A stretch of 64,000 nucleotides of DNA from Gymnorhina tibicen (lineage: Eukaryota > Chordata > Aves > Passeriformes > Artamidae), in assembly GCA_013399875.1 (NCBI GenBank), contig VXAZ01000953.1:2355890-2419889 (forward strand), written 5' to 3'. This document shows positions 13,801 through 26,574 of the stretch, one piece after another; position 1 is the stretch's first letter, and every line of letters begins with the position of its first letter. The position numbers and the translations under genes were made by a program. The notes below the pieces were generated by a model. That model saw only the letters and a list, made by a program, of their open reading frames with translations, was not told the origin of the DNA and did no database searches.

Positions 13801-15870
13801 TGCAGTGTTTAAATTTAAGCATGATACGTAGTCCTACAGAAAGAAGGACTATCTAAAACTAGATAGATTCATGTACCATGGGACTGGTGCTTCAAAGAGA
13901 AGCAAAAAAAATTCCAGAGCTCTGCATGGCTTTGTCAATGCCAGGAAGCACAGCATGCTACCGTGCAGCCCTGTCTTCTGAAATAAGGGCCAAGTCCCCT
14001 AGCAAAACCAGGGATGTCACAGGCTTTAAATCTTTAACTAACATTGTTACGTCAACTCCACATTGAAGAAGACAAGGCAGAGAATGGAAAGATGTATCAG
14101 GGTTTGAAAATTCCCTGGATTTCTGTTTTGTTATTATTATTGCAATGGAAAAAGAATTGTTGTGGTTTGACATCCATTAATTCTCTGCAGTGTTTGCAAC
14201 TCTAATAGAGCAGTCCCAGCTGTTCCCTTACTGCTTGCATGGAAACTACAGGTGTGCCTGAACATAAACAAAATGGGAAAAGGATGGAAAGCTAAATAGC
14301 AGCAGGGAAAAAAATGGGGATAAGGAGTCTGCACACACAACAGTCAGGGACTCTTGACATTTTGCAGCACTCAGCCCCGGCAGTGAGCTGCCATAGCACC
14401 GCCATGGTGCAGCATCTGCAAAACCTGGGGTTGCAATGAGATTCAGGCAGCTGGTTAATCCAGGGAAGGCTCCTTTCCCAGCCCAAGCTGCCTTCCTGGT
14501 GAAGGCACCATCAGGATCCACCCTCCTTTTGGCACTGGCTCCTGGGAGGCAGGCATTTCCAGCGCTCTTCTCTGTGCGTGGTTTAGGAAGTACTGATCTC
14601 TTTCTTTTAAATCTGCTTTGGGGGTCTAGAATATGCCATTATTTTTTTTCCCTTAAAAAGCTTTGAAAGACCCCAGCTCAAGCAGACTGGGAAAATGGGG
14701 CTTGCTATTGCTAAAACTGTCAGGAAACTTAGCCTGCTTGCGGAAAGGACCAGTCTTGAAATTAAGACAAGACCATCATAGGTGCCAACGAGGAAAGTAC
14801 AGGAAGCATACCACAGCACAGCCAGCTATAAAGCTTAAGTGTGACTGTCCTGAATTCTGCTTCAAGGGAGTGAAAAGTGGAAGCACTGTGTCTTGCTTTA
14901 TGGTGCACACCCTGCAAAATGCATGTTGTAAACCTTCCCACCAAGAGCATTAACCAGAGAAAATACTGGGGATTTACACAGTACTTTTACTTTGTAAAAT
15001 CTAGGATGCCAGCAATAGACAAAGGAATCTTAAAATGTAAGTGTATAACGTGGTGGTATACACAAAATCACAGTGGCCGTGGAGGTGTGAATGAATTCAG
15101 ATTTCTAACAGCAGACCAGATAGTGTGCATTAACCAACAGAAAATAACACTGTCTCTTCTCATAATATTATTTATGTACATGTTCATGTAGTTAAATTGC
15201 AAAAGCCTTCCTTTAAGGAAAATGACACACTGAGGATGTTTACTCTGATTTTGTTATTACTTTAAATGCATTTCTGTTTGATTTCATTATTCAATGTGTA
15301 TTTTCTTTTCCCAGTTACACTTGGGAGACAGGTACAATGTACACACGTTTGTACTTTAGTGTTGCGACAACCAGCATCAGAGTTGTTGAAATATCCATTT
15401 CAAAACCCACCTCAGTGCAATCAATCAAATCCTTTGCTGCAATATAGGGAACATAAACAAGGCTATCGGACTGCAGCTCCTGGTTGGGCAAATGGAGTGC
15501 AAAGCATGGAAGACTAATGGGGAGGGAAGAGAGAAAGAGGAATGCCAGAAAGAAAGATTATTTCAATGGCTCAAAGAGCTTAAAGAGTCTTAGAGGGGAT
15601 TAAAGAATAAAACAATATATTAAAATTGCAAGGAAGCACAATCAGAAACTCAGTCATCTTGGCAGCCATAAGAATGCATGGGCCATGTAGCATGAAAGCC
15701 TTAAGCGTTGTACTTAGGAGGAAAGATAGAGACAGCAGGAAAACTGTGCTATATTACTGCATATTCCTTCTGACCCCGAGAAGATGCCATGCTCAGCCCC
15801 TTTACCTCTACCCCTCTGTTCTACTTATAAGATTGCCACCAATAAAAATGTTCAAGCTCAAGAGACCTGC
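7870..15870. other. Non-coding DNA, no supported gene
   Basis: Contains a (CAA)4 run at 10085-10096, an A12 run at 11225-11236 and a C/T-rich strand at 8930-9010. The longest frame of the window (192 codons, minus, 10912-11490) lies here, but its translation is rich in F, S, C and L with no domain. Confidence 0.62.
9684..9715 (+). other. Weak candidate small exon (32 nt)
   Basis: An acceptor CATTTCTTTTTTTCCTAG ends at 9683. A good donor AAG/GTGAAT lies at 9715/9716. Two of the three frames are open across the 32 bases. It could be a non-coding exon of a long RNA, or a decoy; nothing else supports it. Confidence 0.12.
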
Positions 15871-15878
15871 CCTCCGTG

Positions 15879-15894
15879 CCCCCCCCCTCCCCCC
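15879..15894. repeat. C9-T-C6 homopolymer run
   Basis: Nine C, one T and six C occur in a row on the plus strand (G6AG9 on the minus strand). Such a run can form quadruplex or i-motif structures and is prone to length change and to sequencing error. Confidence 0.85.
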
Positions 15895-16399
15895 TTGGGA
15901 TGCATTTATTTCCACAAATGTTTCAAAATTGCTCAGAGGTCACGGTGCAGTCATTGATTCTTACTCAGGTAGTAGAGGTGCTCCAAATGCTTACTTTCAA
16001 GCCCTTGATTTTTCTAGTAACACATTTCCAGGCAGCCGCACCCTGTCCTGGCTTCCAAAGGCCCCTAGTTAGAGGGCGCGTGTTTGTGTGAGTGCGCAAC
16101 AGACGCATGAGCCGGGGGAACCCTGCTCTGCATATGCTGGCACCAACTGTATTCTTTAAAAGTGTCTGTATTCCTGGTTAGCCAGAAACAGACCCCAAAT
16201 CCCTCCAAGCAAGACTCAGCGAGAGCATATGTTCAGAAGCACACTGACAATTAAATGAGAATTTCATGTCATCTCAGTACAACAGAAGCAACTGAAAACT
16301 ATTTGCCTGGTTCAAGCAAGGAAAAACTAGCACCACCAAAACTACATAAAACTCTATTGCTGAAATTCTGACAAAACTTCCCATTTACAGCAGCACTGT

Positions 16400-16422
16400 G
16401 CATGTGTATTTTATATACATGC
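16400..16422. repeat. Inverted repeat, 10-bp arms
   Basis: GCATGTGTAT and ATATACATGC are separated by TTT and pair over 10 bases with one mismatch. The size is too small for a microRNA hairpin and there is no poly-U terminator context, so it is recorded only as a palindromic site. Confidence 0.5.
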
Positions 16423-17580
16423 TTCTTTACTTCAAGCATGGAAAATGTCAGCCCAGAGGGAACTGTCTGAGAAAGTTACAAGCAGGCATTGAGCTTGGTA
16501 CTCGCTTGCTTATTGTGTTCAGATTTTTTTTTAATATATTTTTGATGGAACTGTTGCAGCTTTTTGCTTTCATTTAGAAAGAAAATGTGTAGCAGGCATA
16601 CTTGACATACCAGTGCTTGAGTTTTCAAGGGAGACTGAAGCAATACCTAGAGACAAATCATTCTGTTCTACTGCTCCTTGCTTACCATCCCAAGTCTTTC
16701 ACCAGCTCCTTTCCTGCTTTCATGTCTAAGCCTATTGCCTATGCTGCTTATGAGAGCTGCTGGGAATTCTTTTCTCTCTCTTCCATTCCAGATCTCCTTA
16801 GCTAGAGCTTACAGCTCTTGAAATCACTGTAAACAACTCCAGATCATGAGTTTCCTTAAGAAATTGTTGCAGAAAGAAGGAGGCTATGCTGACTCTGGAG
16901 AAACCTGGAGAAAGGTGTTCACTAGGCAGGTGAGGTTTGGAACCCCTCCTGAAATAAAGGGATCACGTAGCACTTTCACAACAGAAGGACTGAGAAAGCC
17001 ATGTAGGACCATCACTGACCAAGCTACAGACCCCTGCAATGCAAATGCAGCCTGAAAGCAAAGTACTTTAGCACAGCATTTCGAAACCTGTCACCCCAAG
17101 ACACTACTGCACACAAAATTCTGCAATTCTGTAACCGTCTAAATGCATTTTCTATATTGCAAAAATTAGATCAAGCACAGGAGATAAATACATGAAAAAT
17201 ATTCTGTTCTGCCTTGCCCTCTCCCTCGTCTCTACTTCCCTTGCTTTTCCTCTTTTTTTCCAAGTGAGCTGGCCACTAGAATTCTTGTCCTGGCATTCTC
17301 ACCCAGAAGGTATCCAGACCTCGCCGTTCCAAATGCTTGTTCATGGGGATATAGTAATGACACTTCAATCTTCTCCTTGCTGTGCCCTACAGCCCCCATA
17401 CATTAGTGTAGAAAACAAGTTTACAAAGCAGAAGACAAGAGTCTGTCAATAACATTAAACAAGCTGTTATTTCTCCAGTTAGTGCCAGAAGAGGGTAGAG
17501 AGAAGGGTGGGCGGGAAAAAAGGGACAAATTGTTTTATGACTCAAACACAAATCCTCTGTCTAATGCCTGCATGTGTGTA

Positions 17581-17636
17581 TTTGCTTCCTTTTTTCATTT
17601 CCTTCTCTTCCTCCCTCCCTCCCATTTTTTTTTACT
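17581..17636. repeat. Polypyrimidine tract with CCTC-type core and T9 run
   Basis: The plus strand is almost wholly C/T across this interval, with a CTCCCTCCCTCCC core and a following run of nine T. Only scattered purines interrupt it. It is a simple low-complexity tract that inflates chance open frames in the area. Confidence 0.75.
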
Positions 17637-20600
17637 TTGTGGGTGTCAAATTTAAATCTGGAGTTTATCCTGCTTTGCTACAGCATGACACACATGCATA
17701 ATCCTATTTTGTAGAGGACAGTATGTCCTCTGTAACTCATACAAGAGAAGTGGTCCTCCAAGACGCCTTGGTCGCCTGTCTGATGCCCTGGCTTGAAGCT
17801 CCACTTTGGAATTATCTCCTGTCTCCTTAAATTCCCCCTGCAGAGCATTTAGCAAAGCTGTAGACACAACCACCCTGGGAGGGGGATGCTGGCTGAGGTT
17901 GAATTCAGTCTGAGATTGAATCTCCCACGGGTAAGTGCTGCATGGTCTAACTTCCCACCACAGTTAATGAAGACTTGGTCCTTACAGGCAGTAAAGTCAA
18001 AAGGTTAATTCAGATCATCAGGAGGTGTCTGCTCTAGGATGAGCTGAATTAAGTTCCTAGCCTCAACTGAGTGCACTGAATCTCTATCAGCTATAATGAG
18101 TGTTTAGACACCAACTCACATCTAGATACTTACAGGAAGACTCCTAAATTTAGACATTTTAATCTGGAGCTGAATCTCATTCTAGAAGTCAAGAAAATCT
18201 TTTGCTCATTTCCAGCTTCCTTGTGAACATAAAGAAGAGATTTATGCCTCAGATTCTCTCTTTTTGTGAAACAGGACCATGTTTACATGTATTGTGTGCA
18301 CCAGGAAATACATAACACCACAGAAGAACTCAGAAATTGTGTCGACATAATGGTGGGCTATCACAGAAAAGGGGGATGTAGCACACCTAGAAGGAACAGC
18401 TGTCAAACCATGATACCTGGCAGAACAATTCTCCTCCTTGCAGAGCATCAAGGACACAAACACAGTGACTGGTACAAAGGGCATTCCCAACACCACCTGA
18501 GCTGTGATGTACAAGTAGAATTACGGAGTTAGCACATGCCTGTGCTCAAGCAAGCCCTGCGGAGAGGCAGAGTTTATCAGCTCATGGACAGTACCTTGCT
18601 ATCACAGCATTATCTGGTTTCCAAGACTGAGCAAACGCATCCCTGCACGATGGCATCTTTGTGTCATGTTGGACTACTGTGCAACATAGCCATGCCTGTA
18701 AAACACTGGTTGAGAAAGCTCACTAGATTTGGAGCGCCTCCTTCAGTGTTTGCATGAGGCTTTGATGGTCTTGTGCTCCTGCTTTTTTGTTGGTTTGAAG
18801 TTTTTTTAAACAAAATCAAGCTGGTTAAAGGAAGCTGCAGGCCATGCTTAGCTAATAGCCTGGAAATATTTGTTATATTGAAAATAAACGACTCCTTCAG
18901 ATCTGGAAACGCAGAGGACAAACTTTCTAAGCTCTTCTATCCCAGAGCCCAGATAGAACACTGAAGCTCAAAGGCACATTAAAATGAAATAACATACAAC
19001 ACTTACCTCTTCTCCTCTCCAAAGTACTTCTCAAGCTTTTATTAAATTAAGTTTCATCACACCCTTGGGACACAGGTGCAGTAAATACCTTCCTGATAGG
19101 TGAGCGAGCAAGACACAGAAAACTCTCCAGAAATACTCCTCTGACTGACTGTATGAATTGATTCATTTCAGTGGCACCCTTGTGCTGTCATTTCCCACTG
19201 AGTTTCAAGCAATCAAATTTTACTGCCACAAAGGGCTTGCAGGAAATGAACTGCAAAGTTGTACACAAGAGAATTTGCTTATGAAAAGCACATGAGCAGA
19301 TCCCAGCAAAGAACCAGAGTAGCAGCTAAGATGCAATTCTCTGTGTTTGGGGCAATAATCCAAATATTAAGCTACGCATTGTCAGCATGAGCCTGACTTA
19401 TGCATTTTTAATCTATTTGTGTATTTTAATTAAGCAGCTAAATGAAACAGGGAAACCTCTAGCAAGTAGGTCCACTCTCAAGGTGTAAGCCAGTGTGCTT
19501 TCCAGCACGTAAGTAATCCCCTTCTGTGGGCATGCTGAACAGTGTGTCGAGGACACACAGAGTAAGACTTGACAGTCATGGATCAGACCAAAGGATGCTG
19601 ACAACTCACAAAGCAGTGCTTTCTGTTGGTGTCCAAGACAATTCATTTCCTGGCAGGAACAGTCATAGAGACAGGAATAAATACCTTAGCATCTAATTTT
19701 AATTCAGAATGTCTTCATGCAAAAATGTACAAAGCTGACACGTAACCACGTAAAAAGCAAGATGGAAGAAAAATGTTGCTCCAAGGAACTGAAAAATACA
19801 CGTCTTGGAAAAAAAAAAAAACAAAACAACAGGAGGGACAGGGAGAAGCCAAACCCAGTTAAAATCCCAAAAGCCAAAACTCCACAGCAAACAACAGGAG
19901 CAGCATGAGGCTATACCTGGGTCGTATTGAGATCTACCTGAATTTTACTCTTCCATAAGTCCAGGGAACTCAGAAAGAATATCTCAGAAGCAAACTTACA
20001 GCCCAAGAATTGTTTGCAGAAATGGCCCTGGTTTGATTCATTTGACTTGAATAACTGCAAGTAGCAAATACATTCGAAAAATACAAAATTCTCCCGGAGG
20101 TGTTTTGCAACCAAAAGAAGCTACAGTTTTTAAATTAATTCTACAACCCAAGTTATTCTACTGGTTTCAGTTATCAATTCTGTTTCTACAGACAGGAAAA
20201 CTGAAGCAGAAAGAAGCTAAAAGCAGTATTCTTTTCAACACATGAATAATTTTTCCAGCTTTTTTTTTATATCTGAGGCATTTTTGTCTTCTTTCCACCT
20301 TCTGTGCTCTACAGCTCCCCAGGTCTGTTCCTGGGTATGACATCAAAACCCCTGTTTAACTTAGAAGACATCATGCTTTGAGCTGGGTCTAAGGCAGCAA
20401 AGTTCTCAAACTCATCTGGTAGTTTCCAAGACAAAAAAAAACCCATTCCCATTTGAAATTTATATTCATGGCTGCAAAGTCATCCTTTTTCCGCTGCTTA
20501 TATTGAAATAATTATGTTTTTAAAGGATTGTAGATAAAAAAAGTAAATGCAGCTAATTTTTTTTCCCTTTATAACATTTTTTAGTAAAAGCTATTTTTCA

Positions 20601-23600
20601 ATGAAATGTTGAGATTGACTCATCAGATGTGTTCTACAGAAAATACTGGTATTTAAATTGAAAAAATTAAACACCTGGAAGTATGCAATCATACTCCAAC
20701 TTACATAATCTACTGTACCATCTGTACAAGATAACTTCCATTCTTCACTTCCAAAGAAAGAGGGAAAACCACCTTTGGTCAACTTCAGTCAATGTATCTT
20801 TTGTATAGATGCAACCATCAGCAAACTCAGAGGGTGGTGCCTCTTGGAGTTTGGATAAGGTAGGTTCTTTAATTCTTTTTTCAACCTCAGGTTTATTATT
20901 TTAACAAATCTATTTCCATCATCAGGTCTCCTTATTTGCTAGAAAAGATTAAAGATCTTCAAAGTGCCGAGGAAAAAGGTGCAATTCTTAAGAACACCGC
21001 AAGATTACAGGGTACCGCGTGCTAATAAAGCGTGTTGGTTTGGTAACAAGCTGAAGCAGAGAGCAGCAGGAGCACTGTTTCATGACTTCAGCTGTTTCAA
21101 AAGGGTCTGTTGAAAGTGTTTCAGGAGGAGAGACGTGTGAGTGAAATCTTTAAATGTGTCAACAGGGAGGCCAGACACTGAACTTCTGCCCACTCCAGAG
21201 CCAACACCATCCTTCAAAACAGAGGAGATTGACCTCTGAAGCAGAGAATCACTGAGTGGCAGCAGGGGGGTCCCTGAATTTGTTTCTGAGCCACTTGCAA
21301 TAGAGAAGCAGGGAATAGTCATTTGAAATCATGGTTGAGTAGGGGAAAAAAAATTCTTTTTCCCTGGAAACTGGATTGGAGAAGGAGGGTAGTAGGATAT
21401 TGATTAACAAAGTTCTCCACTCTGTTCTTAATGAAATCGAAAAGTGCTTGGAAGAGGACAAGCACAGTTCATTCTCCTCCCCTGCTTTATGAGGAGTGCA
21501 AGATCTGCTACCCTGCTCGAGGGCAAACCAATAGGTGCTGGCAAATCTTGCAGCAGGTATTGGAAATCCACCACATCACATACCTTTTCTTCTTCCCTCA
21601 AGACACATTAACCATGAGCCCCATGTCCTGCTCCATTCCCTGAATCACCCTCTGCCAGCCGGGTATAGAAATCATTACAACACAGCCTCTCCCCCTCTGC
21701 TCTGACCAGTTTTACCAGGAGAATGCATAAACCAGCTGGGGAAGAGAAAAAAGAGCAGTCCTCGCACTGCAGCAATGAGACCCTCTAGCAAAGAAATGAG
21801 AGAAGTCAGGACGTTTCAAACAGCATGACTAAGTTTGAGATCACCCTGTGGGGTTCACCAATGAGCCCAAACAATCAATACACTGCCTTTCTTGGGAAGC
21901 AAGCACCAGCCTCTCTCTTAGTAGTGTCCTCCTAAAGCAGATCCCTCCCTCTGTGCCTGATGCACAAGAGAAACCTCTCACTCCCACTGCTGCTGGACCA
22001 GCACCATACAATTGCACTCATCTCCAAGTTCAGCTATCCCAGATGGAGCTATGTGCTCTTCCAAGATAAAGCGTGGCCTCAGCTGCTTTGCTGGATCCAA
22101 CTCTTAAAAGTGGGAAGACTGACCCCTCAAAACTCATGTCCTCTGTACTTTCCAAAATAGAAGGAAAAGCCTGCGCAGATGGAGGAAAATACAAAATTAA
22201 AGCAATTTCCGACTGCCACCGCATGACCTCAGACAGATTGCACACCTCTTGGTATTTTGTTCTTCCTTCTTCCCCTCTAAGTACATTCCCACATCCACTG
22301 CTGTGAAACTGAGATTGTAACACCTATGTCAATGACTGCATGAGGACTAATTTAATCGATGTTTGCCAAATGTATAACAACCCTCAGCATAAAACAATGC
22401 AGCTGACCAGTAAGTTTTGTGTAAGTAAGCACCATGCCATGGTCATGGGGAAGAAGACCAAAAGACCACTGACAAGTAAGGGACAGGAGAAATCCATGCC
22501 AAGCTTTCAGCAAGTATGTGTTAAAGAGGAGCCTGTGCCAGCACTTGAAGACCAAGCAGACAGCAGAGCAGAAGGCTAATAAAGAGATTCAGCTGGTAAC
22601 AGCTTAGCTAAAACACCTATAGATGAACCAGTTGGCACAGGAATCTAAGTGTATTCAAGTAGGGAAAGACTTTGTTTTGTTTTCTCTTATGGTGTATTTA
22701 AAATTTAAAAATCTTCCTTAAGGCACTATGATAAAATAAAAGGAAAAAACCAAAACTTATTTGGGCTAGTTTAAGTATTCTATCTTCACAGATGAAAACA
22801 AACAACCAAGACCCTCCCCCTCTATTGTAAAAATATCACAATTTTCCATTCTGTTTCAATATGAATTTTGTCAACATCAACTTGACTTCAAAAGTCATTG
22901 ATTTTGCTGATACAGTGTCTCCCGACAGGAAAATTTTCTATTGATATTTTCACATCATCACCTCTACTTTAGAGCTGAAGGTGAATGGAAAACTGTTGGG
23001 GTTGAATTTTTACTACTGTAAGGCTGTAATACTTTCCTCCCTCTCTCAGAAGATAAGAGATTTCCTTCTGCATATTCGGAGTATGCTTAGAGAGCCTTAA
23101 CATGAGGTTTAAATCCACAACATGCTCTGTGCTGCTAACCTCAGAAAAGGACAGAGCTTGTGTCTGTCTTTGGTGGAAACAGGTACATACTGCATGACGG
23201 CCTCTGAAGGATTTGGTCAGTAACTTGCCAATATTGCCCCAAACATCTTCCATTCTCACAGCACTATCCAGCTTGCTCTGTTCTGGTAAACAGCTGCCAT
23301 CCATCCATCTATCCCAGAGGAGGCAGTTTACCATCAATGTTGTTTTAAGATATGATTATTTTTTTTTCTCATGATATGTAGAAAGAAAAGCTATAGAAAT
23401 GAGAACCCCATGAATATTCCAACATTTTGTATTACTATGTATTAATCACTCTCCTCTCCAGAGATGCTATTGCTGATTTAAAAGACTTGATTTTTTTTTT
23501 TTCTTTGAAGGTATCTCCAGACAGTCTTAAAGAGCTGAGCAGACTTGGAGAGATAAGAAGGAAAATATGCCTCTAAAGATGCTTAATGCTCAATTCTGAG

Positions 23601-26134
23601 CATGTAGAGATGCTCATGAACCCTAAGCTCCACAAAGGACTGAGAGGTTCAGTTCCATTCAGTGTGTATATATTTACCCTTGTTCACAGCATTACAGAGT
23701 TTCCACTGCAGTCCTTCCAAAAGAGATATAATAAGTAGGAAAGCTTTCTGTGACAGAGTGCTTTGGCACATTCATCCAGCAGTTTAGCAGAACAATGCAG
23801 AGATGGAGTCTGCAGCTAAAGAAAACAGAGCTGTCACTTAAAAGCTCTAATGTTAATAGCTGTTCTGCAAACCCCATCACAATGGGAAAAAAAAAGGAGA
23901 ATACTGAGGAAAAAGGGAATAGGACAGCGTGAGGGCCACAAAACTGGCTGAGACATTCAAACAATAGATGCAGTATTAGAAGACAATCATGGGAGCATTA
24001 ATTTGGAATATTCCCTTACAGTGAAGGAGGACATTGCAACTAGGATCTCAAGGAATGGCTGTGCAAATCTCCCCAAGAGCTGCCTGAGCTGCTGACCTCC
24101 TCATTGTCCACCTTTGCTCTGACATCACTGCAAAATCTGTGGGGCACTCAGATCCGCTGCAGCCACAGCTCTGCATGCAGGGCCACCGTAAACTCATTAC
24201 CCATGGAAACGCAGTCTCAAGAGGGGCAGCCTGGGAATGAGGCAGCAGAGCCACACTCCTCCTGGCCCCAAGGGAAAGAGGAAAACTGCAGGGGTACATC
24301 AACAGAGTTGGTAATAAATGCAGGTGCATGTAAGGAGGTTTACCAACCCTGGGTTTAATCTAGCAGAGATGCCACATTTACTCTAGAGCCCATGCTGCTC
24401 TGCTCTCCGGGTTGCTCGTTACCCATACTAACACCATACTAATTAACCCTGGCGCTGCTGCAGGCACAGCCATCCCTCTCCTCCCAGGGAGGGCAGAGGA
24501 AACAGAATGAAGGATTGATAATGCTGAAGAGAAGAGCAGCTTGCAGTAGCCAAGCTGAAATGAAAGGAAATGGTGAATGTGTTTCGGGCAAATGAAGTAG
24601 AAGAGACAAAGCTGCTTGCACCAGGTATGGCTTAGATACATTGTGTATAACGTGGTGGAAAGATCCCTCCCTGTGTTACCCAGTCAGATTTGACAAGGAA
24701 GCCAGTAAAATGTTGGGACTGCGCCATTTGGGACATCAGGTTAGATTCTGCCAGCTGGTAGATAATACCTAACATATCCAGAAAAATTTTTAAACTTTTA
24801 CTGTTTGGCACTGTTAAAGGCTGCCTTCCCCCCAGATCCCTAGGATAAGGTCCTGGTCTTCCCACTTAGTTATATTTTCAAGTATTTATCAAATGTGATT
24901 AGCTACTCCCCTCAGCTTAATTTATTCTCCTCCTTTTTTTCTTTTTTGACACTCCCAGGTCTGCACATGCACAGCCACTGCTGGGATCACTCCAACACAA
25001 TCCATTTCTGTAGGCAGAGGGGCCAAAAACACCTCTGTGGAAAGCCTTAAGTGTATTACCCTTAAATCAATGCATCCCCTCAGCTGACAGCTTACGCAGA
25101 AAACGAGCAGGGAGTAATAGCAAACATTTCTTCAACCTTCCCAGACTGATAGTGAGCTCTTGCAGGTGATACCCCGTGGAGAAGACCACCTTTTATCCCC
25201 TCATCCCCGCCTCCCTTCAGCACAGCACCACGATCAGGATGCAGACCCAGATGCATTAGCCAGAGTCCCCGTGGGGCTGCTACCTCGCACCCAGGTAAAT
25301 CAACTGCTGAGAGCACTTCCAGGATTACAGGGCAGCAGACAACTTGAAAAGGACTATCACAAACTAATGTTTACATTATGAACCCCATGTTCCCACCTTC
25401 TTAAGGCTCCCTACCATCTCCCTGTTTGTAAGCAACCAGAATTTGGGTTTCTTTGAACTGAGCTAGCAGAACTCATACATAGCCATTCCAGCAGCAGAAT
25501 ATATAACAAATACCATCAGCAAAAGCAGGAGAACAAGCAAAGGAAACAATTGAATTAATGGCTGATATTTTTGTGTCCCTGTAATCTTCCTCACTTCTTC
25601 CCCACAGAGGCCTCTGAAGGGAGCTGACAGAGCTGTGACTGCAAGGGAGATGTTACATGGATGAGGAGCCACTTCAGAGTGACACAAACCTGTTTTATCT
25701 GTCAGTCAGGATGGGGGATGAACAGTCGTTTAGCAACAGTGTCACTGAAATTATATTACTTTTCTTTTGAAATACATAAATATTTGATTCTCTCTTCCTC
25801 AACTTTCTGCCTCTCCCCTTGTTTTAAAACAGAATCTCATAGATTTTAAAATAGAACCATAGTTTGGTTTTTTTCTCAGTCACATTCAGATGGTTTGAAA
25901 AATATCTGAGTGTCTCTGCATGTAAGAGAACTGGCATATATCCTGCCTATGGCTGATAAGAAGAAAAAAGAAAAAACCAGGCAGTTGCAGAGTGTATTGC
26001 CACTAGAATCTAGCAGATTTCTATCCTCTTTCAGCTGTGGAGTTTTTCCTTTAAAATCTGATGAGACCAGTTTCAGGGGAAGGTCTGCAAGCCCCAAGCT
26101 CTCACCACTTACCATGTGCCAAATGTCCTGTGTG

Positions 26135-26138
26135 ATAG
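26135..26138. repeat. Target-site duplication, left copy (ATAG)
   Basis: ATAG abuts the TGATGCC terminus of the LTR, and the identical 4-mer follows the other terminus. A 4-mer match alone is weak evidence, but it falls exactly at both inverted-repeat ends. Confidence 0.65.
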
Positions 26139-26201
26139 TGATGCCTTGAGTGGCTACCTAGAAACAGAGACTAGACAGGAGTAAGGGAATAAAGGCAGGT
26201 A

Positions 26202-26207
26202 TTTATT
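26202..26207 (-). terminator. LTR polyadenylation signal
   Basis: The minus strand reads AATAAA, embedded in TTCAAATAAATACC. It lies downstream of the LTR TATA box and about 65 bases before the 3' terminus of the LTR, as expected for the R/U5 region. Confidence 0.7.
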
Positions 26208-26296
26208 TGAAGGGCCTTCAAAGGTACACCCTGGGGAGCCAGAGGCTATTTCCAGAATGGACCCCAAGATGGACAACGAGTCACGAGTTCTTCACA

Positions 26297-26304
26297 CTTT
26301 TATA
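26297..26304 (-). promoter_or_regulatory. LTR TATA box
   Basis: The minus strand reads TATAAAAG here, about 95 bases upstream of the LTR poly(A) signal, the expected spacing for U3 TATA to the end of R. The match is strong, but activity in the host is unknown. Confidence 0.7.
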
Positions 26305-26570
26305 GGTTGGTCCATTTGTGTATCAGCATAAATTCACCAATTAAAACCTTAGCTAATAATGTAATTTCTTCAACTTCTCCACCTCTCTCGTGGTCCTAGT
26401 TTACACCTTTGGGCCAGGACAGTCTGAGTGCCCTTGAACAGCAAGCTCAGAGAAGCTTTGTTGTGTCTGTCTAGCCTAGGAGAGCAGCTAACGAGCTACA
26501 AGGAACTTCAGAGTTACACACTAAGTGATCCAGAACTTGAGAAATATAAAAGTTAAAACCTAAGGCATCA

Positions 26571-26574
26571 ATAG
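26571..26574. repeat. Target-site duplication, right copy (ATAG)
   Basis: ATAG immediately follows the GGCATCA terminus and matches the left copy at 26135-26138. Its presence on both sides shows that the LTR inserted by integrase and that no internal proviral DNA remains between the flanks. Confidence 0.65.

Larger units (their letters stand above)
15895..26134. other. Non-coding DNA, no supported gene
   Basis: Apart from the small inverted repeat at 16400, the pyrimidine tract at 17.6 kb and an A13 run at 19809-19821, I see no repeat, RNA gene or credible exon. A short CpG-bearing patch (five CpG in about 45 bases) lies at 16075-16120. Confidence 0.62.
26139..26570 (-). mobile_element. Solo LTR of an avian endogenous retrovirus
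   Basis: A 432-bp segment begins TGATGCCTTGAG and ends CCTAAGGCATCA, an imperfect 12-bp inverted repeat with the canonical TG...CA termini. It is bounded by ATAG on both sides (26135-26138 and 26571-26574), a 4-bp target-site duplication. On the minus strand it has U3-R-U5 order: a TATAAAAG box at 26304-26297, then an AATAAA signal at 26207-26202 about 95 bases downstream, then about 65 bases to the terminus. No primer-binding site, internal retroviral coding sequence or second LTR is present. This fits a solo LTR left by recombination between the two LTRs of a provirus. A 4-bp duplication is typical of class I (gammaretrovirus-like) ERVs. Family assignment needs a repeat library. Intact ends and duplication argue for a fairly young insertion. 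Confidence 0.85.

Noticed and set aside
19809..19821. A13 run as the tail of a processed pseudogene
   Set aside because: The upstream sequence shows no gene-like open frame or known transcript, and no target-site duplication was seen.
25828..25865. CAGAATCTCATAGA followed by ATAGAACCATAG, resembling an antisense CR1 terminus
   Set aside because: No TTGGAA or GACC-type CR1 sequence follows on the inner side, so the similarity is limited to the short terminus.
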